Assembly (NCBI RefSeq): GCF_964355755.1
Contig: NC_092674.1
Coordinates: 7,447,001 to 7,511,000, forward strand
Direction of reading: 5' to 3'
DNA length: 64,000 nucleotides
Source: Antedon mediterranea
Lineage: Eukaryota; Echinodermata; Crinoidea; Comatulida; Antedonidae
How positions within the stretch are numbered: the first letter of the stretch is position 1; every line of letters starts with the position of its first letter. Of the stretch, positions 1 to 10,200 are shown one piece after another. The translations under genes and the position numbers were made by a program. The notes below the pieces were generated by a model. It worked only from the letters and a program-made list of their open reading frames with translations. It searched no databases and had not been told where the DNA came from.

Positions 1-188
1 AGCCATATTCCCATTGCTGTGTTTTGAGATACATAGGCCTACCAATGATACATAACAGATACATTTTATCTTACGAATTTTAAAAATAATAATATAAATA
101 AAAGTAAAAAATGTGAGTAGAATGGTAATGCTTTGTAAACAATGATTGTAACTAGGTCTTTCTTATGATTTTTTTTTTACTTTATGTG

Positions 189-597
189 TGTCATATTAAA
201 TGTTGTGATTCTCTGTGTTTAGAGAAGGATGCTTTAGACCAGGTCCGCCTTATTATTAGCCAATCAAAATCGTATAATTTTTGGAGGGAAAATGTTATCC
301 TCCTCTGAAGCCTAAAATTTGCATATCCAGTATAAAAGTAGAATGTAATAGATAAGATATTAGAGGAGAAGAGAGAATAAGATCAGAGTAGATAAACGGA
401 AAGTTGATAAAGAGAATATTAAGGCTTGACTGGTAGTGATAGAAAGATGTATTAATCGAATTACAAGGAATAAAAGTTCTAGTTGAGTTAAATATACTTT
501 TTGTATGAGTTATCATTCAGTGACAGCTGTGTACGTCGCGTGGAAATATATACGCCTGAGAAAGCTCGGAACCAACTAAAGATAAATATTCACTACA
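189..597 (+). repeat. 5' LTR (409 bp)
   Basis: Begins TGTCATATTAAATG and ends ...CACTACA, matching 5826-6216 almost base for base. A TATAAAA box at 331-337 is a likely U3/R promoter. This copy has a 5-bp and a 13-bp segment missing from the 3' LTR. TG...CA ends, with the primer-binding site directly after. Confidence 0.93.
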
Positions 598-611
598 TGG
601 TGGCAGCGGTG
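598..611 (+). other. Primer-binding site, tRNA-Leu (AAG/UAG type)
   Basis: TGGTGGCAGCGGTG directly abuts the 5' LTR. It is complementary to the 3' end (with CCA) of tRNA-Leu of the AAG/UAG isoacceptor type as I recall that sequence. The match stops after 14 nt, unlike the long match in the second LTR element of this window. Confidence 0.7.
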
Positions 612-1120
612 AAAATTTTTGTTTACATGATTTAAGTATCAAGAAGAAGAAGAAGAAGTGACAGTGCCTACTCTACGGGCCTGTTAAATCAGTAACCAAA
701 AAGTTAAATGGTTACGAAGATCTGGATTCCTGACAGTTTTTATACCGTGCGTTGTTTGGATATTACAACGAAGAAGAAGTACTGTTGAGCTCAAGAGTAA
801 GACTGCTGGATATTCATCGGAGATACTGTATATATTCACCGAGGTCTGAAAGAAGAGGACTGAAGTAACAGAAGGAAGCCCAGTAATTTGGAGAAGATTT
901 GCAAAGCTGACTTTGTAAACTATTTTTTATTTCGAAAGTAAATTTTTGTACGGAGCGAACTTGGAACGTTGTTTGTGACTTTGAAGTAAATTAATGTCTT
1001 ATATTGTATTGTATTTAAGAATTTATGTGGATTTCATATTAATCAAGGTAATACAAATACTTTTATAACATATTTTGTATACATAAGTTTACAGATTTCA
1101 TTAGTAAAATTGTTATTAGC

Positions 1121-4100
1121 ATGACAACTTTAAGATCGGGTAAAAATATAGATAAGACTATGTCAGACAAAGATACTAGGGAAGATATGGTTGACCAAGA
1201 AGAGGTTGACCAAGTCAATGAAATATATGATAAAATGGCTAGGGATATTGATTTGCCCGAAATACCCGGCGGTATGCCTAAAGATATGATGCTCGAATAT
1301 TTTCGAATGAAGTTCGAGGCCGAAAACAAAAAGTTAGAATACCAATTAAGATTAGAAGCAGATATAGAGCAAGGAAAAATTGAATCACAAGAAAGAGTGA
1401 AAATGATGGAATTAGAAAATAGGTCTAGCTACAGTAATGCTAGGAATATAGTAGATGAAATGAAGGTAAAGGTTCCTACTTTGAAGGAATCAGATGATAT
1501 TGATATATATTTTAGAACATTTGAACACTTGGCAGAAGCCACAGGTTGGGATAAGAATACGTGGTCTGCTAGGTTAGCACCTGAACTGTCTGGTAAAGCT
1601 AGTAGGACAGCATATGCATTCTTAACCGTAAAAGAATGTGTAGATTATGATACCTTAAAGAAGGCAATCTTAGAAAAGTATGATGTGTCTGCAGAGACCT
1701 ACAGATTTAAATTTAGAAATTCAAACAGAGTTAAAGATATGTCCATCAGGGAATGGCTGAATGAGCTCTCCCATTATTTAAAATGTTGGATGAAATGTGC
1801 TAATGTAAAAGAAGATGATGCTGCAGGCATTATTGAAATGATTATAATGGAACAGGCACTTGATAAAATGCCTGAAGATCTGAGGCTTTATCTTAGAGAT
1901 AAACAAGTAAATAAGAGCTATGATATGGCTATGATAGCCGATGATTATATAGCTAATAGAGGTGGCCGTGGCTATTGGAATGCCGTAAATTCTGAAAATA
2001 AGCCTACGTATTATAAGGGCCAAGAAAATAGTAAACCTAAGAATAGTACGACTCAGAATAACCCTGGAGATAGGCAGCAAGGATACAATAGGTATCACGG
2101 AAGGGGAGGCAAATTCCATAACTATGGTAGAAATTTCCAACAGAGAGAACCTTCAAATGAATGGATTAATGGCCTATGCTTCAATTGTAAGGAGAAGGGA
2201 CATAAAATAGAGGATTGTCCTAAGATGGTAGCAAAAGGAAAGACTAGTGACACTAAGAAGGGCCCGAATGTGAAAGATGGCTTAAGATGTGAAGAAATAA
2301 AATCAAATAGACCCCAAGTAGTTATGGATAGTGTAGAAAATAAAATGAAGAAGTGTACAATAACACGAAAATTAGAAAGACAGGATATAACTATGCTTAG
2401 AGACTCGGGATGTACCCAGTCAGCTGTTAAGGAAAGTCTAGTGCCTAACAAATGTTACTTGCCAGGAAAATGGGTTACGTTAAGAGGTATAGGAGGCGAT
2501 ATTACCGTCCCCTTAGCTGAGGTAGCTATAGAAAGTAAGATAGTGACAGGAAAAGTGATTGTAGCCGTAATCGAAGGATTACAGAGGGACATGTTATTGG
2601 GTCATGATTTGGACCAGAATTGTGGGGAAACAATGGCTAAAGAAATGTTCGTCCTAACTAGGGAGCAAGCCAGAATAGAAAATGATGTTAGAATACAAGA
2701 CGAAATGATATTGTTAGGGAAAGATAGTAACTTTAAGCCGATAGAAGAGCCGCCTAAAGAAACTAATGTACAGTTGTTGAAAAAAGTAGTAAATGACAAA
2801 AAAGTAAATAAAACTAAGTGTTTAGATGATATGAATGGAACAGAAATGAATAATTTGTTTGACGAAAATGAAGATAAAGCTAAAGATAAAACAGTCAAAC
2901 ATAAAACTTATGAACAACAGCACAAGCTGAACCTAACTAAACAAGAACTGATCAAATTGCAAACTAAGGATGACTCACTCAAAGGAGTGTTTGACAGGGT
3001 AGTCCCTATAGAAGAAATAGGTCAGCATAGGGTATGTTTCTTTATGAGACAAGGTATATTGATGAGAAATTGGAGTAGTATTAAAGATAAGAATAACCAA
3101 GTGGAACAGATTGTATTACCCACTCAGTGTAGACAGGGTGTATTACACTTAGGTCATAATGTGCTATTTGCAGGTCACATGGGTGTTGAGAAAACTAAAA
3201 GTAGGGTCCTGAACCAATTCTATTGGCCAGGTATATTTAAAGATGTGGTAGTCTATTGTAAAGTCTGTAAGGAATGCCAAAAGGTAGATAAGAGTAAAAG
3301 TAAAAGGAAACATACTTTGATACCATTACCGATTATAAGTACACCATTTAAACGTATAGCGATAGACATTGTTGGACCCTTATCTAGAACAAGCCGTAAT
3401 AACAAATATATGCTTACTATAATTGACTATGCTACGAGATATCCGGATGCTATCCCGTTACCCAATGTTAGAGCTGAAACAGTAGCCAGGGCTCTAATAG
3501 AAGTCTTTACTAGAGTAGGATTACCCGAAGAGATTGTACATGATCAAGGAACTAATTTCATGTCTTCAATTATGCAATCTATATGTAGTATGTTTGGGAT
3601 TAATCAATTAAAGACTACAGTGTACCACCCCCAAAGCAATGGGCTTGGTGAAAGATTTCACGGTACATTGAAAAATATGATAAGGACACTTACAGTTAAG
3701 CAAAGAAAAAATTGGGATAACTACATACCCCCCTTTCTGTTTGCATACAGAGAAGTTCCTAGTAAAGCGACGGGCCATTCACCTTTTAAATTGCTTTATG
3801 GTAGAGAGGTGAGGGGACCCTTGAGTTTACTCAAAAGTAATTGGGTAAAAGATGAAGAAACATCTACTGATGTTATCAAATACATGTTAGACATAAGAGA
3901 AAAAATGGAGGAATTAATGAAAGATGCTAATGTAAACAAACTTGAACAACAAGAAATTATGTCCCACAATTATAACAAGAATGCTATTGATAGAGAATTT
4001 GTAGAAGGGGACAAAGTGTTGATATTCCTTCCAGTAGGAAATAGTAAGTTAGACAGTAAATGGCAAGGCCCCTTCACTGTTACAAAAAAGGTCAATGATG

Positions 4101-5659
4101 TAAATTATGAAATATACATAGGAGGTAGAAGAAAAGAAAAACAAATTCTACATGTTAATATGTTAAAGAGATGGTATGATAAAGTAGAAATAAGTAAAGA
4201 TGGTTATTATGTAGTAACAAATGTTCAGTCGATAGAAGAAGTAGACTTAAATGAAACAGTCCATGACAATGAGTTAGATAGTGAAATAGACATAGGATTG
4301 TCTTATCATCAATCACAAACATGGAGAGATGTTAACATTAGTAGTAATTTAAATGATACACAAACTAAACAATTAACAGAATTGTTAAAGTACCAACAGA
4401 ATGTATTCTCGGATGTACCAGGTAGAACTCACTTGATGACACATGAAATTAAGACTAATGGTGAAATGCCTATAAGGCATAGGGCATATAGAACGCCCCA
4501 TGCATTAAAGGGTAAATTGAAAGAGGAATTAGATAGTATGTTGGCTATGGGTATAATAGAACCTACAGTTAGTGCCTATGCTGCACCTATTATTGCCCTG
4601 AAGAAAGGCCAGAATCAAATTAGAATGGTGACAGATTTTAGATCACTAAATAAGACTACACAATTTGACCCTTATGTTATGCCTCGCATAGACGAAATGT
4701 TGGATGAGGTATCATCCGCAATAAACATAACTACGTTAGATCTAACTAAAGGATTTTACCAGGTGCCTCTGGATCCTAAGACCAAAGACAAATCAGCATT
4801 TATTACACAATTTGGACAGTATTGTTACAATGTACTTCCATTTGGTATGCAAAATAGCTCTAGTACTTTCCAAAGATTAATGGATAAGGTATTACAAGGT
4901 ACTGAGGGATATGCTAAGGCATATATAGATGACATATGTATTTATAGTCAAACTTGGAAAGATCATATTTTTCATTTGAATGATGTATTAGAAAGATTAA
5001 GTAGTGCTGGATTGACAGCAAAGCCTTTGAAATGTAAAATTGCCTATGCACAGGTAGAATTTCTGGGGCATAAGATTGGTAATGGAGAAATTAGACCCAT
5101 GATTGATAAGGTTGAGGCTGTGGAAAAGTTCCCCAGACCTTTGTCTAAGAAACAAGTCCGATCATTTCTCGGATTAACTGGCTATTACAGAAAATTTGTA
5201 CAGAACTATGCCGATATTGCTAAGCCATTGATTGATTTAACTTTAAAGAGTAAAAGTAATACCGTTAAGTGGAATGAACAATGTGAAAATGCCTTTGTAA
5301 CTTTAAAGAAACGACTTACTGATGATAATGTATTAAAAGCCCCAAATTTTGATAAGATGTTTATATTGCAAACCGATGCCTCAAATTATGGCATAGGTGC
5401 AGTGCTGAGCCAAATAGATGGTGAGGGTAATGATTATCCCATTGTGTACTTAAGTAGAAAGTTATCTGTACATGAGCAGAGATATTCTGTGCCAGAAAAA
5501 GAGTGCCTCTCTATTGTTTGGGCTATCAATAAACTTAAGTATTATCTGTATGGTTGTGAATTTCAAGTTCATACTGACCACCAGGCATTGAGATGGATGG
5601 ACTCAATGAAGGGTGCCAATGTTAGACTTATGAGATGGGCTGTTTTTACAAGGATATAA
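1121..5659 (+). CDS. Gag-Pol polyprotein, order gag-PR-IN-RT-RH, frameshifted at the end
   Basis: A single 1512-residue frame. Gag occupies about residues 1-345, with one CCHC zinc knuckle near 353-366 (CFNCKEKGHKIEDCP). An aspartic protease has D-S-G near 428. Next come an H2C2 zinc-binding domain near 675-720 and an integrase core with D749, D808 and E844 (spacing D-x58-D-x35-E). Reverse transcriptase follows, with YIDD at 1268-1271, then RNase H with its first acidic residue near D1419. Integrase upstream of RT is the notable feature. The frame closes at 5659, but RNase H-like coding continues in another frame to a TAA at 5721-5723, so a frameshift lies near 5640. No envelope gene is visible, and gag and pol are fused without a stop. 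The 520-bp leader (598-1120) contains a GAA-repeat tract and no other gene. Confidence 0.92.
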   Translation: MTTLRSGKNIDKTMSDKDTREDMVDQEEVDQVNEIYDKMARDIDLPEIPGGMPKDMMLEYFRMKFEAENKKLEYQLRLEADIEQGKIESQERVKMMELENRSSYSNARNIVDEMKVKVPTLKESDDIDIYFRTFEHLAEATGWDKNTWSARLAPELSGKASRTAYAFLTVKECVDYDTLKKAILEKYDVSAETYRFKFRNSNRVKDMSIREWLNELSHYLKCWMKCANVKEDDAAGIIEMIIMEQALDKMPEDLRLYLRDKQVNKSYDMAMIADDYIANRGGRGYWNAVNSENKPTYYKGQENSKPKNSTTQNNPGDRQQGYNRYHGRGGKFHNYGRNFQQREPSNEWINGLCFNCKEKGHKIEDCPKMVAKGKTSDTKKGPNVKDGLRCEEIKSNRPQVVMDSVENKMKKCTITRKLERQDITMLRDSGCTQSAVKESLVPNKCYLPGKWVTLRGIGGDITVPLAEVAIESKIVTGKVIVAVIEGLQRDMLLGHDLDQNCGETMAKEMFVLTREQARIENDVRIQDEMILLGKDSNFKPIEEPPKETNVQLLKKVVNDKKVNKTKCLDDMNGTEMNNLFDENEDKAKDKTVKHKTYEQQHKLNLTKQELIKLQTKDDSLKGVFDRVVPIEEIGQHRVCFFMRQGILMRNWSSIKDKNNQVEQIVLPTQCRQGVLHLGHNVLFAGHMGVEKTKSRVLNQFYWPGIFKDVVVYCKVCKECQKVDKSKSKRKHTLIPLPIISTPFKRIAIDIVGPLSRTSRNNKYMLTIIDYATRYPDAIPLPNVRAETVARALIEVFTRVGLPEEIVHDQGTNFMSSIMQSICSMFGINQLKTTVYHPQSNGLGERFHGTLKNMIRTLTVKQRKNWDNYIPPFLFAYREVPSKATGHSPFKLLYGREVRGPLSLLKSNWVKDEETSTDVIKYMLDIREKMEELMKDANVNKLEQQEIMSHNYNKNAIDREFVEGDKVLIFLPVGNSKLDSKWQGPFTVTKKVNDVNYEIYIGGRRKEKQILHVNMLKRWYDKVEISKDGYYVVTNVQSIEEVDLNETVHDNELDSEIDIGLSYHQSQTWRDVNISSNLNDTQTKQLTELLKYQQNVFSDVPGRTHLMTHEIKTNGEMPIRHRAYRTPHALKGKLKEELDSMLAMGIIEPTVSAYAAPIIALKKGQNQIRMVTDFRSLNKTTQFDPYVMPRIDEMLDEVSSAINITTLDLTKGFYQVPLDPKTKDKSAFITQFGQYCYNVLPFGMQNSSSTFQRLMDKVLQGTEGYAKAYIDDICIYSQTWKDHIFHLNDVLERLSSAGLTAKPLKCKIAYAQVEFLGHKIGNGEIRPMIDKVEAVEKFPRPLSKKQVRSFLGLTGYYRKFVQNYADIAKPLIDLTLKSKSNTVKWNEQCENAFVTLKKRLTDDNVLKAPNFDKMFILQTDASNYGIGAVLSQIDGEGNDYPIVYLSRKLSVHEQRYSVPEKECLSIVWAINKLKYYLYGCEFQVHTDHQALRWMDSMKGANVRLMRWAVFTRI

Positions 5660-5812
5660 ATTTAAAGTTATTTACAAGAAAGGATCATTAAATGGAAATG
5701 CAGATGGATTAAGCCGTGCATAAATAATATTATAGAGGTGTTATTAGTAGATAGTTTAAAGTAAAATGGTTTTAAATGTTAAATTTTTGGAAAGATTGAC
5801 ACAATCTTTTTC

Positions 5813-5825
5813 CCAAAAAGGGGAA
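5813..5825 (+). other. Polypurine tract
   Basis: AAAAAGGGGAA immediately upstream of the 3' LTR; the expected plus-strand primer for this retroelement. Confidence 0.75.
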
Positions 5826-6216
5826 TGTCATATTAAATGTTGTGATTCTCTGTGTTTAGAGAAGGATGCTTTAGACCAGGTCCGCCTTATTATTAGCCAA
5901 TCAAAATCGTATAATTTTTGGAGGGAAAATGTTATCCTCCTCTGAAGCCTAAAATTTGCATATCCAGTATAAAAGTAGAATGTAATAGATATTAGAGGAG
6001 AAGAGAGAATAAGATCAGAGTAGATAAACGGAAAGTTGATAAAGAGAATATTAAGGCTTGACTGGTAGTGATAGAAAGATGTATTAATCGAATTACTCTA
6101 GTTGAGTTAAATATACTTTTTGTATGAGTTATCATTCAGTGACAGCTGTGTACGTCGCGTGGAAATATATACGCCTGAGAAAGCTCGGAACCAACTACAG
6201 ATAAATATTCACTACA
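5826..6216 (+). repeat. 3' LTR (391 bp)
   Basis: Near-identical to the 5' LTR, 18 bp shorter because of two indels. Followed by the target duplication ATGTG at 6217-6221. Confidence 0.93.
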
Positions 6217-6221
6217 ATGTG

Positions 6222-7223
6222 GAATAATAAATGAATGAATAGATCCGATATCAATTTTGTATTCGTTGTCATATAGTATTGTAATCATGGTCTTAATCTA
6301 ACTGTAAATTTAAATACCGTTATTAATTTTTATAAATACGCAATCGTCTTTTGTAGTTATTACTATGGAATTCGGAGTTGGAGTGTCACATTATTCCCGG
6401 TGAGTGGTTTTGTGCTGTTAACACTTTCTCAGCGCTTCTATTGTGTTTTTATGCTTGTTTTGTTTTTCTAGAGGCGTAAAATTTGTTAAAGGTAAAATAA
6501 AATAAAAATAAATACAAACAGGTTACGTGATGATTTTTTTTACTGTTTATCTTAAAGATTAAAGGCCTAATTGTATTGTCCCTTAAAAAACATGGAAAAT
6601 GAAGATTATTTAAATCAGACTTTGAATAGGTTATTTTGTAGTTTTAATAAAGTTAATCACTTCCGTAAAAAAAACCCAAAAAAATAATGTTTTCAGTTAT
6701 AGGCTAAAATGACAAAATAAATGTTTAAATTCAACCAAAAATCCATTGGCTGGCACTGGCAACCCAACAATTTACTATTTTTTGCTTTAAATCAGTTTTT
6801 TTCAAGTAAATACAATTTTTTTCGAACCCATTTTTGGTAAAAGTGGATAACTATTATGTGACATTAAAATGGCATATTCAACAGACAACATTTTAATAAT
6901 TTAAATTTAATTAATTTTTTCAGGGGTACAATAGTTAATTATTTCAATATTAATATGTTAGGGCAATACCTCAAGACAAATACAATAATATGTATGCCTC
7001 ACCAAAGAAAAGTTCTTTGGCCTCACTCTCAGCGACGTGCTGCAGCAAACCGCAATTGATATTCTTTAAGCCAATTTAGTCCAAGCATGAATTAAAGAAT
7101 AGAATAGAATTCTTTAATCCATGGTCAAAGATAGTGTAATTTAGTATACCAGTATAACATCGATACAACTGAGTAACAAGGAAATAACAACGCTAAAACA
7201 TTCAACATTAGAATTTTAAGAAA
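6222..7223. other. Upstream region of the TMEM87-like gene, with a degraded MITE
   Basis: No coding region seen. Between about 6548 and 6935 are fragments (a GTATTGTCCCTT terminus, later a segment like TTTTTGGTxxxxGTGGATAACTATTATG) that resemble the TTAA element at 52972-53517, so this is probably an older relative. The rest should hold the promoter and 5' UTR of the next gene, but I see no clear core promoter motif. Confidence 0.4.
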
Positions 7224-10200
7224 ATGAAGTTTGTTTTATTATCAGCATTATGTTTTACTAAATTACAGTTAATGTATGCTGCACTTGAACCAGGCGTGTT
7301 GAAGTATACTGTTTACGTAAGCTTGAAATTTACATGTTTATATAGATAATAAGGCCTAAAATAAAAGAAGAGTTATAATACAGATGGCTCTGACAATTGA
7401 GCGCGGCTAAATTCGTAGGCGTCCTCACAGATAGGCCAAAAAACGAGGGTGGGAACCAGCAGATTAGGATTGGTTTGGGAGGGACGGGTGGGGAAGGAAA
7501 GTGGTGTAGGAAGGGAAGTGGTGCTGTAGGTTGTTCTGGGGTATGGGGAGTAGTGTAGGTTTTCAGCGGGTATTTTTCCATAAAATAAAAAATAAATAAA
7601 ATAGGCTGGGAAAAAGCGCCGCTTGTTTTTTTAAATTTTAAAATAATAATATCTTGACACATTTTTATTTTGTTTATTTTAGGGTAACGAGGTAGTTTCT
7701 ATTTCGAAGAGTATGTATAACAACACCAAGGTGATAGTGACAAGTATGTTATCTGCTTAAATTTTTCAACATTTTAAAATTATAATTTTTTTTCAAATAT
7801 AAGATTATTGTATAGGCCTACCTATGTCCATAAGGTTACAGTTTGTATAAACACAAAGTGGTTAATGTTCGAGTTAATAGAACTTTTAAACTTTTACGAA
7901 TTAAAAGACGTTTACTATATAATTTCAATATAAAATTTAATAACAAAAAGAGAGATCGACGTTTCGGTACCATCATAGAACCATTTTCAAGATCAAGTGA
8001 ATACAAAACAATAATAATTATGTGCACTAAGCACCAAAGTGGTGACAGGAAATGCTAATTGAGGGCTAATTAAGTAAGCTCCTCCTACTGAGTTAGATAA
8101 ACAATGTAGCTTTGATGGAGTCCGATTGTTTATTGAGTGTAGGTTTTATCTCTTTGATCCACAACATCTCCTTAATTAGGCAATCAAACTTATGTAAATG
8201 TAACAATGGTTCTACGATGATACCGAAACGTCGATCTCTCTTTTTGTCATTAAATTTTATATTGAAATTTTAAACTTTTAATTATTTATAATAATAATTA
8301 ACATAAATATCAAAGCACCATTGGTGGTCTGCAAAAAGTCAGAAAACTACATGTTTTTAATTTCAGCCAATTGCCAGCAAGATGATTGCAAAATCAACCT
8401 AAAGTGGGTTCTCCGTTTCTCTGATTGTGATAATGCATTTTCATATAATGTGAGTAATTCTCAAAGAAATTAAAATTGTAATTGAACATTTCTTTTTATT
8501 GTAAATGATTAACTTTCAATCAGTAAATAAATGTTTCATTTTCGACAACAAAAGTAACATTGACTATTCATTATTTTAACTATTATTTATACAACACGCT
8601 ATTCACGCATTTTCAACACGCCTACGAGAAGTGTGTGGTATACATCGAAGAGATTCCGTGTAATGAGATTTTAATTGCAAAAAAGGCTACTTGGCTGTAT
8701 CCTAAAATTGTGTGGATTCCCGGTTGCTGTTGGCGTGTTGGAAGTGTCCTCAGGGTATTGTTTTGACTGCTCGTTAAATATAAGCATGTGCTGTGAAAAT
8801 GTTGACCAAATCTAGTAGATAATTGTGCTTTTTTTTGCATATTTTAACTGATTTAGCACTTAACATTAATGCTAATCAAAGGTTGGCATAATTTGGCAAA
8901 ATGTAGCATAGTTTTATCCTAATTCTAAAACATTTTTTTTCTAATTTCAAAAGCAGATTTAAGAAAATCAATAACTGAATAAACTAAATTTTAAACGAAA
9001 TCATCCCTTTTATTAAAATCCTTAATAAACTAATATTAATTCATAATGCATGCGAGTATAATACAACTTAGGATTATGAACTATGGTATAACACGGTATT
9101 ACGATTTAATGTATAACTGCAAGGTTTTTGTGGGGTTGACCTCGGCCCGTGCAACACGCTAAAAATGAAAGACATGTTCAAATTTAGGGTGTTGTATTGT
9201 ATAAACACAGCCATAGATAAATTTCCAGTCATACCCTGATGAGGAGAGCCTCAGGTGTAATAACAGCTCTTAAGAGCCATTGTCTGTAAAAATCAAAGAT
9301 TTGGTGGCAGATGTAAAAAATGGATTTCTCTCAAATTTTTACCATGAATAGACATTTCAATAAAAAGCAAATCTACAACATTCATTTTAATTTTTAGCCT
9401 CCGTTGCCATGACAACGGTCAATTATCCAAATTTTGATGTTTTTGGCATTTTTCACAGATTTTCTAATTAAATAAACAAAACAAAAATATCGTTCATCAA
9501 ATTAGTACCAATATCCATTTTAAAAAACCTTGAAAAAGGACAAAATTTGTCAAAAACACAAATTTGGCCGTTGCCATGGAAATATATATAATAATAATAA
9601 ATAAATAAAAAATACTTCATATTTGATTTCTCTCAACACATATATAGCCATGTGCAAAATTTGAAAGAAATCCATTTTTTTTTGGTCTGCCACTATTTTT
9701 GATATTTCTTTGATTCTTACAGACAATGGCTCACCAATAACCAATTCTGATGATTTATGACCCCTTAATCACTAATGTCCAGTGGTACTCATCATGATCT
9801 ACCTATTAAACTATACTAAAAAAAACTTAAATCATTTATATCAAATATTACAAGATTCATGACCTATACATTTGATTTTGAAGCAAGGTAATTTAACCTG
9901 TCAAAATTGTAATGAGGTATCCTGTTGTGAATTGTTTACACAAACACAGCAGGGTCCTTGTAACACAAATCTGCTTCATTGGGATTTCTATACACTTTAC
10001 AGTAGCCTACAGTAAAGTGTATAGAAATCCCAATGAAGCAGATTTGTGTTAGAAGGACCCTGCTGTGTTTGTGTAAACAATTCACAACAGGATACCTCAT
10101 TACAATTTTGACAGGTTAAATTACCTTGCTTCAAAATCAAATGTATAGGTCATGAATCTTGTAATATTTGATATAAATGATTTAAGTTTTTTTTTGTGAA

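Larger units (their letters stand above)
189..6216 (+). mobile_element. Young Ty3/gypsy-type LTR retrotransposon, Gmr1-like domain order
   Basis: Complete element with two LTRs (189-597 and 5826-6216), a tRNA-Leu-type primer-binding site, one long gag-pol frame, a polypurine tract and a 5-bp target duplication ATGTG (184-188 and 6217-6221). The LTRs differ by two small indels (5 bp and 13 bp) and one substitution, so the insertion is recent. In pol, integrase precedes reverse transcriptase and RNase H. That order is typical of Ty1/copia, but the RT and integrase motifs look like Ty3/gypsy; this combination is known as the Gmr1-like group of deuterostome elements. One frameshift near 5640 interrupts the RNase H end, so this copy is probably not fully functional. 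Confidence 0.93.

Noticed and set aside
1778-2898. Minus-strand frames opposite gag
   Set aside because: Shadows of the retrotransposon coding strand with no recognisable motifs.
7330-7662. 110-codon minus-strand proline-rich frame
   Set aside because: Sits in TMEM87 intron 1, opposite a G-rich tract, with no signal of a gene.
8560-8766. Open frame in TMEM87 intron 3 that could be an extra exon
   Set aside because: No acceptor/donor pair keeps phase 0 between exons 3 and 4, and the peptide does not resemble the family.
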